In this document: piece by piece, positions 28,906-40,559 of the stretch
How the letters are laid out: each line of letters starts with the position of its first letter
Numbering within the stretch: position 1 is the first letter of the stretch
DNA from: Blasia pusilla
Lineage: Eukaryota; Marchantiophyta; Marchantiopsida; Blasiales
Direction of reading: 5' to 3'
NCBI GenBank assembly: GCA_050084515.1
Contig: CM114275.1
Location: 13,454,001-13,518,000, forward strand
DNA: 64,000 nt
Notes under the pieces: generated by a model
The model's database searches: none
What the model saw: only the letters and a program-made list of their open reading frames with translations
Told to the model about the DNA's origin: nothing
Position numbers and translations under genes: made by a program

Positions 28906-29410
28906 TAGAAAGGTAAATGAAGGAATGAGAGGCAACAATAGAGAAGCATTGAGACCTGCAACATATCAAAATCCGACAGGAGGTTGCAAGAAGTGGATGT
29001 CAACGACTTGGGAAATTTCAGAGCAAAGAACCTAGTTGAAAAGAAATTTCGACCCTTACTCAACCATTAACAAAAATCTTCAAGGAATTTCATTTGTTAT
29101 AAATCATGCCTCTTATATACACCCTTTTGTACCCCCTATGAGGTTTGATGTATTGTGAAACACAAACTCCAAAAGTGAAGAAAGCCATGAAGGAGATGCA
29201 AAAAGAAGGTGAGAAAAAATGAGATGGAAAATGATAAATGACATCCTCAATAAGTCAATCGTGGAACCTATCGGAATTCAACAAGTTGCAAGACATGACA
29301 ACTGAAGAGAGAGTTGCAACCTCTTGGAAAAATCAGAGGTTAGAAATGTAAATGAAGGAATGAGAGGCAAAGAGAGAAGCATTCACACCTAGAACCTATC
29401 ACACTTCATA
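28905..29410. repeat. Dispersed repeat with degraded palindromes, related to 1-281
   Basis: 'gaaggaatgagaggcaa.agagaagcatt' occurs twice here (28,918 and 29,353) and once at 258. A degraded palindrome 'gcaacatatcaaaatccgac' lies at 28,967, and another at 29,268-29,292. No gene is seen. Confidence 0.5.
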
Positions 29411-30801
29411 TACATCTAATACTAAACCCAACTCTTTATTCAATGTATTCTTACTCCTTCTGTATTATTCTTCATTCATTTCTCATCTTGCAATTCTTTT
29501 GAGTAACCTTGCTTTGTAATTTCTCCTATCTATCTATCCTACAACTCAATCATCAAATTTTTCTTCACCTCTCTAAGTTGCCCATGAGTCACACTTGACC
29601 CTCTTTTTTTTTCCTTTCACAACTTAACATTTCACCCAAGTGATCAATCTAAACCATACTTTATTTTCTCCCATTCATACTTAACATGACTTCTCACATA
29701 ACTTATTCAAATATCCACGGAAGGTTACCAATCAGGAACTTATTTCTATTCTAAACTCCAGAATTAGCACTTCAGTTTCACTACACCATGCTTACTTTTG
29801 CTACTTCATCTACATTCATTTTCTTTCTTATAAATATTGTAACTTCCCTTGCATCCTCTCCTTGTTTCTTCATTTTCATCTCATATTAACCTAATTCTAC
29901 TTCTACTTTTCTAATTACAATCTTGCTAGGGTATAAACGGTTCCTCCTATTTTCAACATATATTCAACTCTTCTCAAGCTATTGCACAAATAATCATTTC
30001 TGAATCAATGCTATTCAATCATACCACCTGTCATACTTTTCTTTTTTCTTCAAAACCCTTGTAAAAGTTTTTTCTTCTTTTTCTCTGCTTTTCTTTTTTC
30101 ACATATTATAAGAATTTAAATATTACAATATCTTTTTTCTTTATATTTTCACTGGCCGCATATTTGTTATGTATGTATGTATATGATTAATGCGCATGTT
30201 ATAATCGGAGCGACTGCATGCATTGCAGCAGGGCACAATCTCTTCCCAGATTCTCCGTTTAATTTTTATATTTAGGAATAAAAAGATAAATACATTTATA
30301 TCGTACGTGGACCTCCTCCATTCCTTGCACCTGCGCACAATCTGTCCATTCTGTCCCGTTCTTTTCTGAAGTTCCGGTTGCACCTGGCGACCTTTATGGC
30401 CCCGGGGCTACACCCACTCGCTGGGTTTTTTTTCTTGTCTTCGTCTTTCCTATCCACGTGTCCTCCACAAGTGTTGAATTTCCCCCGTGTCTACACTCGT
30501 TTTGGAGAGGAAACTCTGACGGCCAAACGGCTGAATAGGCACAAGCCTTAAGGCGGCTTTCGAGGAGCTGGCCAATCGTCGCAACTCCTCGCCGGGAACG
30601 ATTTTTGCGAATTCCCAGATCTCATGGAACGCATTGGGACCATTGGACGGCATTTGTCGCGTTCACGAATCACGATGCACGGAAGAACGACAATTGGATC
30701 GTCGGCAGCGGCGTCAGGTCTCTCCACTCAAACATCTACTTTACACATTGAGTTTCCAAGCCCGAAACAACCGAAAGCCATACAAACCCAATGGTGGCCC
30801 A

Positions 30802-30930
30802 GTCGTGCTAGCATTCTCGGGTATATCCGTGTGATCGAGCTAGACTCCTAGAGTTGTGCGGGTGCTCCATGTCGTGCTTGCATTGTCGGGCATATCCTAT
30901 GATCGAGCTGGAGTTGTGTGGGTGCTCCAT
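30802..30930. repeat. Imperfect tandem repeat, two units of 69 and 60 bases
   Basis: Units at 30,802-30,870 and 30,871-30,930 both start 'gtcgtgct(a/t)gcatt' and end 'gtgggtgctccat' or 'gcgggtgctccat'. The first has extra bases in the middle. Confidence 0.75.
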
Positions 30931-32694
30931 CCCGATTGAAGATATATTAGATTCTTCCAGATTTACAGCTTCTTTCGAGAGAAATTCTCGTATCCAAGAC
31001 ACTTCAGATGAAATTCTACAGCTCTTCACAAAACCAATCGATAATGATTACTTTTACAAGAATATGATCGTTTTGGCCATGTAAACAAGATCTCATCTGC
31101 CAATTTTCGTTCATCAATCGCTTTGAAGTTTTACAATCTTCAAAAGAGGCATGTAGGATGTCTCTCGAAGATAGGCTGTGAATTTGGCGACCTACGTCTA
31201 GACCCAAAAAGTCATTTGGTGCGGAGTCTTTTCGCCCACTTGGAATTAGAGAACGAATCATCTAGGCTTTTTCTCCATATTCGATCAAGTGCTCACTTCA
31301 CAGCTCTACTCTCATTCTCGGCCACATGAATTTCGATCTTCCCCGCGAGGAAAAGAGGAAATGTTCAATTTAAAAATTACGCTTCAGGACGCGTGAGCAG
31401 TATGGTAGAAAGTTGTCAGACGACGAGAGGATGAGGGGCAGTAGAGACTCTTAGATCAGAGTTAAACGAGTACATCATGTGGAAGAGGTCCAAAAGCGCT
31501 CCTGATGAAGCGCTGCTTATGGAGCGCTTGGATCCACATCGGCTCAACGCCGTGGAATGTCCACGCTATGGTTCTCTGTCTCTCTTTTGCATGTTGACAC
31601 AATAGCTTACCCATGAATAAGAGTAGCGAAAGGCCAAAATTAAAGAAAGATCTTAGATTACTTACTACGTAGATTATGCCTTGGATACTATAAAGAAAGC
31701 CCCATTATTTGTCTATTATTTCTTTCTTCTTTTTCTTCATGGCTTCTCCATTCTCCTCATCATTTTATGAACTCACTCTCTCATCTCTTCTTCCAAGTCA
31801 TTTGTATGTATAAATTACTCATTGTGTTTGGCTACCTAGGGTCCTTGTGGCGAACAAACTACAATCAATTGATTAGTGAGTTATGCTAACGTATTCCTTT
31901 GTGATTGTTGATCTAAATGGCGGCACATATCATGCTTGACCTTCCTCTTTATTCGATTTCTATGGGAAAATGGATGTGTCTCGGATGTGTATAGAATTAT
32001 GGATTATACCAAGTGAAATGTAATTAGTGCTATTTGGAGTTAGGAGACCTAGGTTCCATTTAAGGGGTTGGTTGTGGCGTCTTGGTATACATGTGTGAGT
32101 GTATTTTTATAGTGTATAGATCTCCATGTGTTTTGGGAAGATTGATGGTGTTTATCGGATGGACGTGAAAAAATGAATATTTTATGGCAATATGTATTTG
32201 GTTGATAAGTGGAGTTCTATCGTATCAACAATGTAGGGAATTCATGAGTTTCTTGAGCATAAAATTTTCCTTAAGTGGTCATACGAGGTTGTTCACAACT
32301 ATGTTGCATCGGGATTGAAATTTCAAAAAAAAACCTCTATTTGTCTATTTTGGGTTAGATGACCTCTTTACTGAGTTAATGGTTGTCCAAAAACATCTAT
32401 ACCAATTTTTGCTATATTTGGGGGTGGGCACTTTTGCCTCGAGGAAAGGATATGACTGTCAAGAACCTTCTTTTTCTTTTAGAGCCTAGAAAGAAGTCTT
32501 CTTTCTAAGAGTTTGATTGTTATAGTCTGGATTTCTTTATGATGAAGGATGAGTGTGGCTTTGATGATGATATGTATATCCTAGAGAGGAGTTGGCCATG
32601 TGTACCTTTATTGTTTGGATTTGGTTTTGTGGTCTTGATATATATGTATGAGCCCATTTCTATGTATATATTGATTCATGCGTATGTTGGGAAG

Positions 32695-32813
32695 ATCGAT
32701 GATGTTTGGTGCGTGGATGCAAAAAAGGACTTAGAATGTGTAGTGATGAGTATGGATCGATGATGTTTGTTGCGTGGATGCAAAAAATGACTTAGACTGT
32801 GTAGTGATGGTGG
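32695..32813. repeat. Tandem repeat, two units of about 60 bases
   Basis: Units at 32,695-32,755 and 32,756-32,813 share 'atcgatgatgttt' and 'tgcgtggatgcaaaaaa', then 'gacttaga.tgtgtagtgatg'. Confidence 0.8.
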
Positions 32814-34939
32814 GTAATCAAGAGAGGTATTCCATTTATAATAGCAAATGTTATACATCTAGTTACTTAATTACACCACCACTTGCCAGAACCTCATGGT
32901 GTGTGTATCCTTTGAGCCAGTTGGATTAAATTGATCCATATATGGCTATTTTGGTGTAGTTTGTGGTCCACACCTCTCTTTTATTTATTTATATATATAT
33001 AAGCATCTTATAGGTCATGACTTCATGGTGGGAGATTTCACCAAAGAATGGATAGTGCACGTTTGAATTTCAATATAGTATTAACTATTGGAGAGAAAAG
33101 AATATGGACCTACGGATAAGAACTAATAGGGTTAAGACCTAAAAACAACATAGCAAATTTTTTGTCATTCCATAAGTTTTGGATATGTAATGAACCATGC
33201 CCCTTCTAAGAATAGTGGAGGAGTGCATGCATGACACACTAAAAAAATATATCGTAAGCAACGTAGTAAAAATGATCTTGGAATTTTGAATTTATCTATG
33301 AACATCCTCTTTTCTCCCAAATCTCACCCAAAAATTTTGCTTTTACTTTTTCTAGAGAATGCTAACTAAATGCTCCTTCTATATAAAAAGAAACAAAATC
33401 CGTGAAGTTACAATGTGCGGCGAAGATTGTGGAGAACAACCGCACAATTAATAGAAACAATATTAAATTAAATGCTCCAATTTCATGCCGACACGTGGAA
33501 AAAAACGCTGCGTTTCAGGTTCAAAATATGTGGAAAAGCTGACGTATTGAACACGAGGCCACCGACCACTACTAGTATGAGTATGAGGAGAGTCATCTGA
33601 ATTATCTCTTCTATCATGAAAGTACTTTGTCATCTGTTCTCGTAACGGAAGAAAATTTGGTATCAATCACAATCAATCGTGATCTCATTTCATTTAGCTA
33701 TTCCTAAGATTCATCCTTCGCCTTCCATGTGGTAGAGAAGTTTGCGAACAGTAAACCTAGATAGCACTCTTCCTCGTACGTTTCCATTTTACCTCTTTCT
33801 TTTTAAGGAATATAATACATATACAGACTATCTAGGGGAGAAGAAACTATAGAAGGTCATACGAGAGGGAAGAAACTGAAAAGAAGGTCGCAATCGCTGA
33901 GAAAATAAGATTAGAAAGCAAACTACAACAGATAATTTGGATGTCGAAACACGAAAATGAAATATTGAATGACAGTGGCACGGACCTTAGTTGGAAGCGG
34001 TCCCTACGTGTTTGACCAATGGAGTGACGGCATAAAAGTATTACCGGCCGTAATGCTGATTGGGAATACACTCTGATATACTCTGATCGGACTCTACAAG
34101 GATCCGGATGAATTTGAATGAAACCAACTACGAACCAAGTAGGGCAGTTCTTCCCTTAAGTTACGTGAGTCAAGGAACTCAAGCCCAATTGGAAAGAGTC
34201 TAGAGTAAAATTGCTCGTGGACTCCAAGGCCACCAACATCGGTCATTCCAAGGGGAAAAGGCATCGTACGTAGAATGAAAGAAAAAGAGACGTCGGGGAA
34301 TGTACGAGATCAAAACCAATCGGATCGAAAAAAACCTCTTCATGAGATTACATGGCATACATATACCCCATTCCGGATGACCATAGAAGATGTGACACGT
34401 GCCATCATAAGAGGTGTTTCGTGCTTTCATTTATATTCTTTATCAGTTCATAAAAATTAGATGTACTTTTTTTGGAAGAAAAAAATTGAAGAAAGTAGAA
34501 TGAAAATACCCATGATAAAAAATTTAAGAGGAAAAATTATATGATTTAAAATTATTTTGGGCCCATCACAAATATTATCTTCCGTCACATAGGGGAAACG
34601 TCTATCCCAACTATCTTGTGGACAAGAAAGTTGGCAATGCATTCATACTTTGTAGGTATGGGAGGAAAGATTGATGACGAAAGTATGGGACGTGTCATGC
34701 ACATACACATTGCCACACAATAAACATTGGTGCCACCGAATACAAACTCAAACACACAAGATACCAAACTCACTCACGTGTCGTGCACATACACATTGCG
34801 ACACAACATACATTGTTGTCACCGAAGACGCACAAGATCCCATGCTAACTCATGACATCCAAATATTGAGATGATCGAGTATCAAGATATCTCCAATAAT
34901 TCAAGGTTTACTCTTTCACCAACAATGTATCTCCATCAA

Positions 34940-35060
34940 GCGGTAGATGACCAAGAGGTTAGCTAAACAAACATAAGGTCGTCTTGAAGAGGTCTTGAGT
35001 TCAACTCTCCCCTTGGATAGTGGGGGGCGGTCTCAACCCCACGGCAATGGCGTCCCCTAC
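34940..35060 (+). repeat. Possible tRNA-derived SINE head
   Basis: An A-box-like 'tgaccaagagg' (34,948-34,958) and a B-box-like 'gagttcaactc' (34,997-35,007) are spaced about as in tRNA-derived polymerase III promoters. They are preceded by 'ggtaga' and followed by 'tcccc'. No poly(A) tail or target-site duplication was delimited, so this is tentative. Confidence 0.3.
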
Positions 35061-35339
35061 CTAGGGCATGGATGGTCCATGTTCGAAAGAGAGCACGCCT
35101 TGTGTGCCTTTCATGTGTGTGCCTTGACTATGCTCCCACGTTAAAAATCTGGATAAAATTCCAGGCCTCCATAAACTCACATAAACAAAAACCAAAATCT
35201 CTTGAGTGAGAACCCCAAATTTAGATGTGAAGGTGCCATGTCGGATGCGATGTGAATTTCACATATGTGGAAGGGGTCCCATAAGCCAAATCAGCTTCCC
35301 ATGGACTAAAAATCTACTCTAATCTACTCCATGGTGCAC

Positions 35340-35810
35340 ACAAATGAATCCATCGCTCATGTCAAACCAAGCCTACTCTCTTAATGAGAGGCCTTGGGTA
35401 CACACAAGGCAATGAGGACCATAGCTTTGCCGTCTCTTGCTAAGAGGTTCAACAAAGAGGGAATGAGCTCCAAAGCTCTCTCTCCTTGGGTATACCATAC
35501 CCCCTTCCATCTTCCAAGCTCTCTCCATGATAGCCTATGCTCGTAGGTTACCTCCTTGGCTCTTGATTTGTTATAGGGGATCAAGGGTCACTTCCCCAAG
35601 TGGAAAGTAAACTTTGCTCAAAATGGGAACTTGCCCAAATTAGTAAGTTTCTCTATATGGCTCCAAATGAGCCGAAACGAAGGGAAAACCTATTCTCTCA
35701 AGTTACCCATGGCCTCAACAAGTCATCTTTGACATATTAAGGCTATCCTATAATATCCTTGAAGGCCCTCTACTACATCTTGTCGATCTAAAAGACGTGA
35801 CACATGGCAT
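35340..35810. repeat. Dispersed repeat family member 2
   Basis: It shares with 35,850-36,290, 54,430-54,680 and 20,015-20,256 the order 'tgtcaaacca', 'aagaggttcaacaaagag', 'caagctctctccatg', 'ctatgctcg', 'acctccttgg.tcttga', 'aagtggaaagtaaact', 'caaatgagcc.aaa.gaagggaaaac' and 'ggcctcaac'. The unit is at least 450 bases; ends are not defined. Confidence 0.8.
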
Positions 35811-36300
35811 CTGAACATCGAGGCGATTGTGTACCAAAATATCTCTAAGCTCTCTCTCTCATATGTCAAACCAAATCCACTCTTCTAATTAGATGCTCAA
35901 GTTACTTATAGGGTAAGGAGGACCATAGCTGCGTCGCCTCATGCTAAGAGGTTCAACAAAGAGAGAATGAGCTCTAAAACTCCCTCTCTTTGGTTATACG
36001 CCTTTCACTCACCCAAGCTCTCTCCATGGTAACCTACGCTCGCATGTTACCTCCTTGGTTCTTGACCTACTATAGGTGATCAAAGTCTACCTCCCAAAGT
36101 GGAAAGTAAACTATATTCTTAATAGGATTTTACTTGAAATCGTAAGATTCTCTGTAATGCTCCAAATGAGCCAAAATGAAGGGAAAACTTGCTCTTTGAT
36201 CTTACCCAAGGCCTCAACACATCATTCTTGACCTCTTAAAGTTATCTTCTAGTCCCTCAAAGCCACTATACCGAAACTCGTTGATCTAAAAGACGTAATA
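35811..36300. repeat. Dispersed repeat family member 3, tandem to member 2
   Basis: It repeats the unit of 35,340-35,810 in the same orientation. The link 'catggcatctgaacatcga' and 'gtaccaaaatatctc' also recurs at 34,845-34,900 and 36,390-36,425, so part of this family lies in a degenerate direct array from about 34,690 to 36,430. Confidence 0.75.
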
Positions 36301-36791
36301 ATTTTCATCCGTATATATATCGCTACACAACATACATTGATGTCGCCAAATATAAAAAAAACACACAAGATAGCATTCTCACTTATGGCATCTGATCATC
36401 GAAATGATCATGTACCAAAATATCACCAATCGCCCCCTCCTAATTGGTTGTTAGGTCCCTCTGACTCCAAGATAACCATCTATCCCTACCTACCATCATA
36501 CCATGACACATATCTCTAGGAAGCTAAGAGCAAAAAATTTGGATGCTCATATGGCCTCATTGTTGGTTGCCTTCGTATCATCCATGTCACAAATACAAGT
36601 CTGGATCTATGATTAGCTAGTATCTACATTATGTACATCTTGGGCACATCCATCATCCTCGAGAAACCCTAGTTAGAGATGGCGTTAGAATACCACGTGC
36701 CAACCTTTCGAATTTTCCATCACAACCTAGCATAATGGTTGTACCATGGGAAAAACCACACAACATACAACGCAAGCCTACAAGAACTGCG
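36301..36791. other. No gene seen
   Basis: It contains the end of the dispersed repeat array (to about 36,430) and unassigned sequence downstream of an integrase relic. Open frames are short and unconvincing. Confidence 0.4.
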
Positions 36792-37260
36792 CTAAGCTTC
36801 TATCAATTCTATCATTAATGTTAGGAAGGTGACATAGTCCTTCCAAACCATACCATCATGTCCCTCTAATAATTTATGCCTTTGGAATTTCAATCCCATC
36901 ACCAACCATGACAATTGTAGGTCTCGATCTCCAAGGTGACCTCTTTGCAAGCTATATTTGTGTAAACTTCTCTTCACCATCTAGACAACTCTCTCCCCTA
37001 TTTTTATCCACCTCAAGATAATCTCTCGACGTAGTGTGATGGTTGATCAATGCGTGGTCACACAAGGTCTGAAACTCTTGGAAAAAGTCCATACTATAGT
37101 CCGTCAACACCTTAGCTGGCATGTTATAATGACTTAGCACTTGTTCTAAGAATGGATACGTTACTCCCTCACTTACTTTGTCACAAAATTCAACCAACTC
37201 TATCCACTTTGAAAAGTGTTTGACCATCAATAATACATAACGACTATGGTGCTTCATCAA
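36792..37260 (-). pseudogene. Ty3/gypsy integrase relic
   Basis: The minus strand gives 'YVLLMVKHFSKWIELV', 'AKVLTDYSMDFFQEFQTLCD' and 'ALINHHTTSRDY', matching the integrase catalytic core. The second D is in 'LTDYSMDF'; the first Asp of 'm.iDhFSkW' is replaced by K ('VKHFSKW'). A shifted frame continues 'LHKYSLQRGHLGDRDLQLSW' to 36,792, the region after the catalytic Glu. It is broken and lacks the N-terminal zinc domain. It may belong to the same dead element as 39,381-40,150, separated by inserted sequence. Confidence 0.8.
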
Positions 37261-38796
37261 AGGTAAAGATCTTGCAAGTTACAAACTCCATCTATAACCC
37301 AAACCTATGATCGATAGTGGATGCAACTATAGATTCGGAGCATTGAATGATGCTTAGACTCGATCATATACATTGCATCTGGAAACAAATTGTTGAACGT
37401 CAATCTGCATGCGTTGTCACCAATACTATATCCGTGTGGTTGATCCAAAGGCATATGATGGATTATGAGGTTGTTGTTGGGGATTTGACACCAAGCCAAG
37501 TCTGATTAGTTGAATTTTGGACCCTAATCGTGGACATTGACCTATGGTAGATGTATTTCATTTTGGTAAGGGACTTGTTAAAAGTCCATTAGGAAGTTGG
37601 GATTGCCAACTGCAATAGCACCAATTTTGATCCTTATACTTTCAAGGAATTATTTCCCAAGTGTTGAATAACTTATTTCATGCGTTGAGGAGTGAGGGAT
37701 TATGACAATATATGAACCTCTTTAGGATTATTGAGTTTGAAGGATGGCTTAAAATTGAGACTCTAGAGATACAAGGCAAGTTGATCCAAAATATGGCCAA
37801 TATGAGTGTGTTCTGGGGCCTATTAGTATTTAAATCATCACTTGTTAAACGCAAGCTTCCACAACAAACAAGACCAACATTCAAGACAATAAATGTACAA
37901 TATAAGAGTTTTTCAAATATATATTAAGTAGTATATTATGTTTCTAATCTATTGGAATAAAGTTTTAAAGCATTGTATGTGCCAAAATTATGGATTTTTT
38001 CTACTCAACTTACTTGGAAGAAACACCAAATTAAATGTTGATTGCATCATTAACCTTCTTGACTGCATGCAAGGTTATATGGTTTATAGCATTCGTAGTC
38101 CTCTGGAATTTACTTCTCTCATGAGTTGGAATTTTTAAAAGCAATTGGATGATGCATTGATAGTTAATTAAGTTTGTTTTGTAGAGCAATACCTCACAAA
38201 GATGTGAGTTTGAAGTTGGTATTGGGATTGAGATATATTTTACATATCTTTCCTCAATTCAACCCCACAATTGAGTTCGTCTGTGTATTGGGAAATAATA
38301 TATAGGAGGCGAGGACTTTGAAACTCTATGAGTTCCAAGAGTTTTCTTGATGGTCAAGAGGGAGCCTCCAAGAGGCGTACATAAGCTTCCTAGACCATGC
38401 AAATCAAGGAGTTCCAAGGCCCACGTGGTCTAGAATTAGCATGGGGCTATAGACTATGAGGTGTGACGGTAAGTGTGAGATTGTGTGCTCATACCCTCAT
38501 ATAGGAGCAACTTTGGAGCATGTGTTCCAAGTGTCTTAGTGGATCAGAATCTACTCAACACCATGTGAGATTGGATGGTGATGTCTAGCTTCGCAAGCTA
38601 GCCAACACATGGCATAGGACTTATGGTAGCAAAACTTATGTAGAGTGCTATACATGATAAAATGGACCAGTCACAATGCGATTAAGGGGGCCACATATAA
38701 GTTAGAAATAGTGAGTTTTATTTTGACATTTAAAAAAATGGATGTTAGCCTGAGTTATTGAAACTTATGTTGAATTCCATCTTTTACTTCCCAAAA
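37261..38796. other. No gene seen
   Basis: AT-rich sequence between an integrase relic and an LTR-like repeat. Short open frames at 37,305-37,499 and 37,712-38,138 match no family I know. This is probably remnant transposon or inserted non-coding DNA. Confidence 0.4.
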
Positions 38797-38990
38797 TGTT
38801 AGATTCTCAACATCCACTTCTCTCAACACCATTAATCTGACTGGCCCCCTTATATGAGGAGAAGCCTAGATTGATGGTTCTAACTTAGACGTCAAAAGAT
38901 TCATAGTAATATGACATAGATAATTTATGGAGTAGCATTACTGGAATTATCTAACCCTATATTACATGAGGGTGTGAGGCACCGTGATGC
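38797..38990 (+). repeat. LTR-like repeat, inverted partner of 54,870-55,173
   Basis: It starts TGTTAGATTCTCAACATCCA and includes 'caccattaat', 'cttatatgaggagaag', 'tagattgatg', 'acttagacgtc' and 'attatctaaccctatatta'. The reverse strand of 54,870-55,173 starts TGTTGGATTTTCAACATCCA and repeats these blocks in order. The TGTTG start and TATA-like 'ttatataagg' fit a copia-type LTR. Confidence 0.7.
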
Positions 38991-39380
38991 ATCGCGGGGC
39001 TTGCAAATATCTTCCCCTCTTCCTCTCCTCTTATCGTTTCTCCATCTTGCTATAGCCCATTTGGTTCTTATGAAAAACCAAACACAATTGGATATACTTA
39101 ATGGTATCCTTGTCTTGAGATGGCCAATAGGAATATTTCTTGAGAATCTCCAAGGTCGCCACCTAGTATGGATTTCCCACCCAAGCTATATCGTGATGAA
39201 CCATAAGAACCTTGGTCCTTAAACACTCAAGAATATATATCCTTTGATGCTTCCATTTCATAACACCATCCATGAGTATAATTTGTCGCACACTTGCTCC
39301 CTTCTACAAAGCCTCTAACCATCCTCGAGCGATTTCATCGTGTCGGTAGGCCGCCTTCACCAAGCTTCTCCAATCGATTT

Positions 39381-40150
39381 TCAACTCCCAAATAATTTCT
39401 CCTGCCTACTAATAGCATCCGCTATGACATTCTCCTTGCCTACCTTACATACAATTTCCCTATCAAATCTTGCTAGGTATTCTTTCCAACAAAGTCTTTT
39501 TGGTGATAGCTTCTCTTCACTTGCAAAATACTTGCAAGTGATGTTCTCGGTGTAAACCTTGAAGTTTGGACTAGTATGTAACAAATATACTCCCCACTTC
39601 TTGAGGAAATGGATAACTACTGCATACATCTCCCTCTCATGAGTGGGCTACTTTTTCTCTAACTTGGCCAACTCATAAGAAATTGGTCAACCCGTTTGGT
39701 TTAGCACCCCCAAATCGCAAAATTTGACATATCGATCCAAACTTTGGATGGGATCTGGATTTTTGGCAAATTGAGTATATGAGGATTTCTTACTAAAAAA
39801 TTTAGTTGCTCAAATGCCTCTTGACACTCTTCAGACCATTGGAACACCGTTGCTTTCCATGTCAAGTCATAAAGCGATCTAGAAAACTTAGCAAAATCCT
39901 AGATGTATCCTCTATAGAAAATTACAAATCCAAAAAAATAAGCTTGTCTTGGTGAAATTCCTTGGTGCTAGCCACAACTTGATAGCCTCAAGCTTGACAT
40001 TATAAGGTCATATGCCTTTTCTTGTCAACGTATGTCCCAAGAATCCCACTTTTTGGACCATGAGGCAACACTTAGAAGGTTTCGCAAATAGTTTGTTCTT
40101 CCTCAAACGCCCCAAGACCCTTTCGGAAGTTCCCCGGTTAAGAAATCCCC
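39381..40150 (-). pseudogene. Ty3/gypsy RT thumb and RNase H relic
   Basis: The minus strand reads 'FVIFYRGYI', 'LYDLTWKATVFQWSEECQEA' and 'FEQLNFLVRNPHILNLPKI' (RT thumb to RNase H link), then 'YAVVIHFLKKWGVYLLH', 'WKEYLARFDREIVCKVGKEN' and 'VIADAISRQEKLF' (RNase H end, with the ADALSR-type motif). Stops and frame changes break it. A 'VGFLGHTL'-like stretch near 40,030 is its upstream edge. This is a different gypsy family from copies A and B. Confidence 0.75.
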
Positions 40151-40559
40151 GAACCCTTCCAAGATTTTCCACACTCTAGGTATAAGGTTTCTTTTAAGTT
40201 CCTCCTTTAGTGGTGCATTCAAACTTCTTAACTTTCAACGTGACTCCCCAACATTGGAACCCACCCTTGAGATCTTTTTCGAGTTTCTTGGCTAAGATTA
40301 ATTCTGCAACATGCTTTACTTGATAAATCCTCAAAATTTAAGGATGCAACTTTGGGCTTTGAATCTCAAGAATCCTTATGAAATTTCCATCACCAAGAGG
40401 AATCTCCGTGTTATTCTTCATCCTCTCCCTCTATCCTTCTACAACCATTGAAGAACCTAAAACCTCATTCTGCACTCTTACCTCCAAAGGTACGAAAGGC
40501 GCTATGGGCGGTTCCTGTACACACGGTGGATCTGCCACCTCAGGTAATGCACCAGTATG
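40151..40559. other. Unassigned sequence between two gypsy relics
   Basis: No LTR or gene could be defined here, although the 3' LTR of the minus-strand element at 40,560-46,899 would be expected in this area. An open frame on the plus strand (40,378-40,698) is antisense to the extra ORF and is not supported. Confidence 0.4.

Larger units (their letters stand above)
29411..34690. other. AT-rich stretch without recognisable genes
   Basis: Short open frames exist at 30,450-31,330, 32,539-32,763 and 33,463-34,430, but none matches a family I know and none has a plausible continuation. The region holds pyrimidine-rich and A/T-rich sequence, two short tandem repeats (30,802-30,930 and 32,695-32,813) and weak dispersed similarity between 32,070-32,190 and 32,620-32,740. 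Around 30,300-31,600 the base composition is more balanced and an untranslated or non-coding transcript could exist, but nothing shows it. Confidence 0.5.

Noticed and set aside
30450-31330. Cluster of overlapping small ORFs on both strands
   Set aside because: Each is short, frames conflict and none resembles a known protein; no splice-consistent gene could be built.
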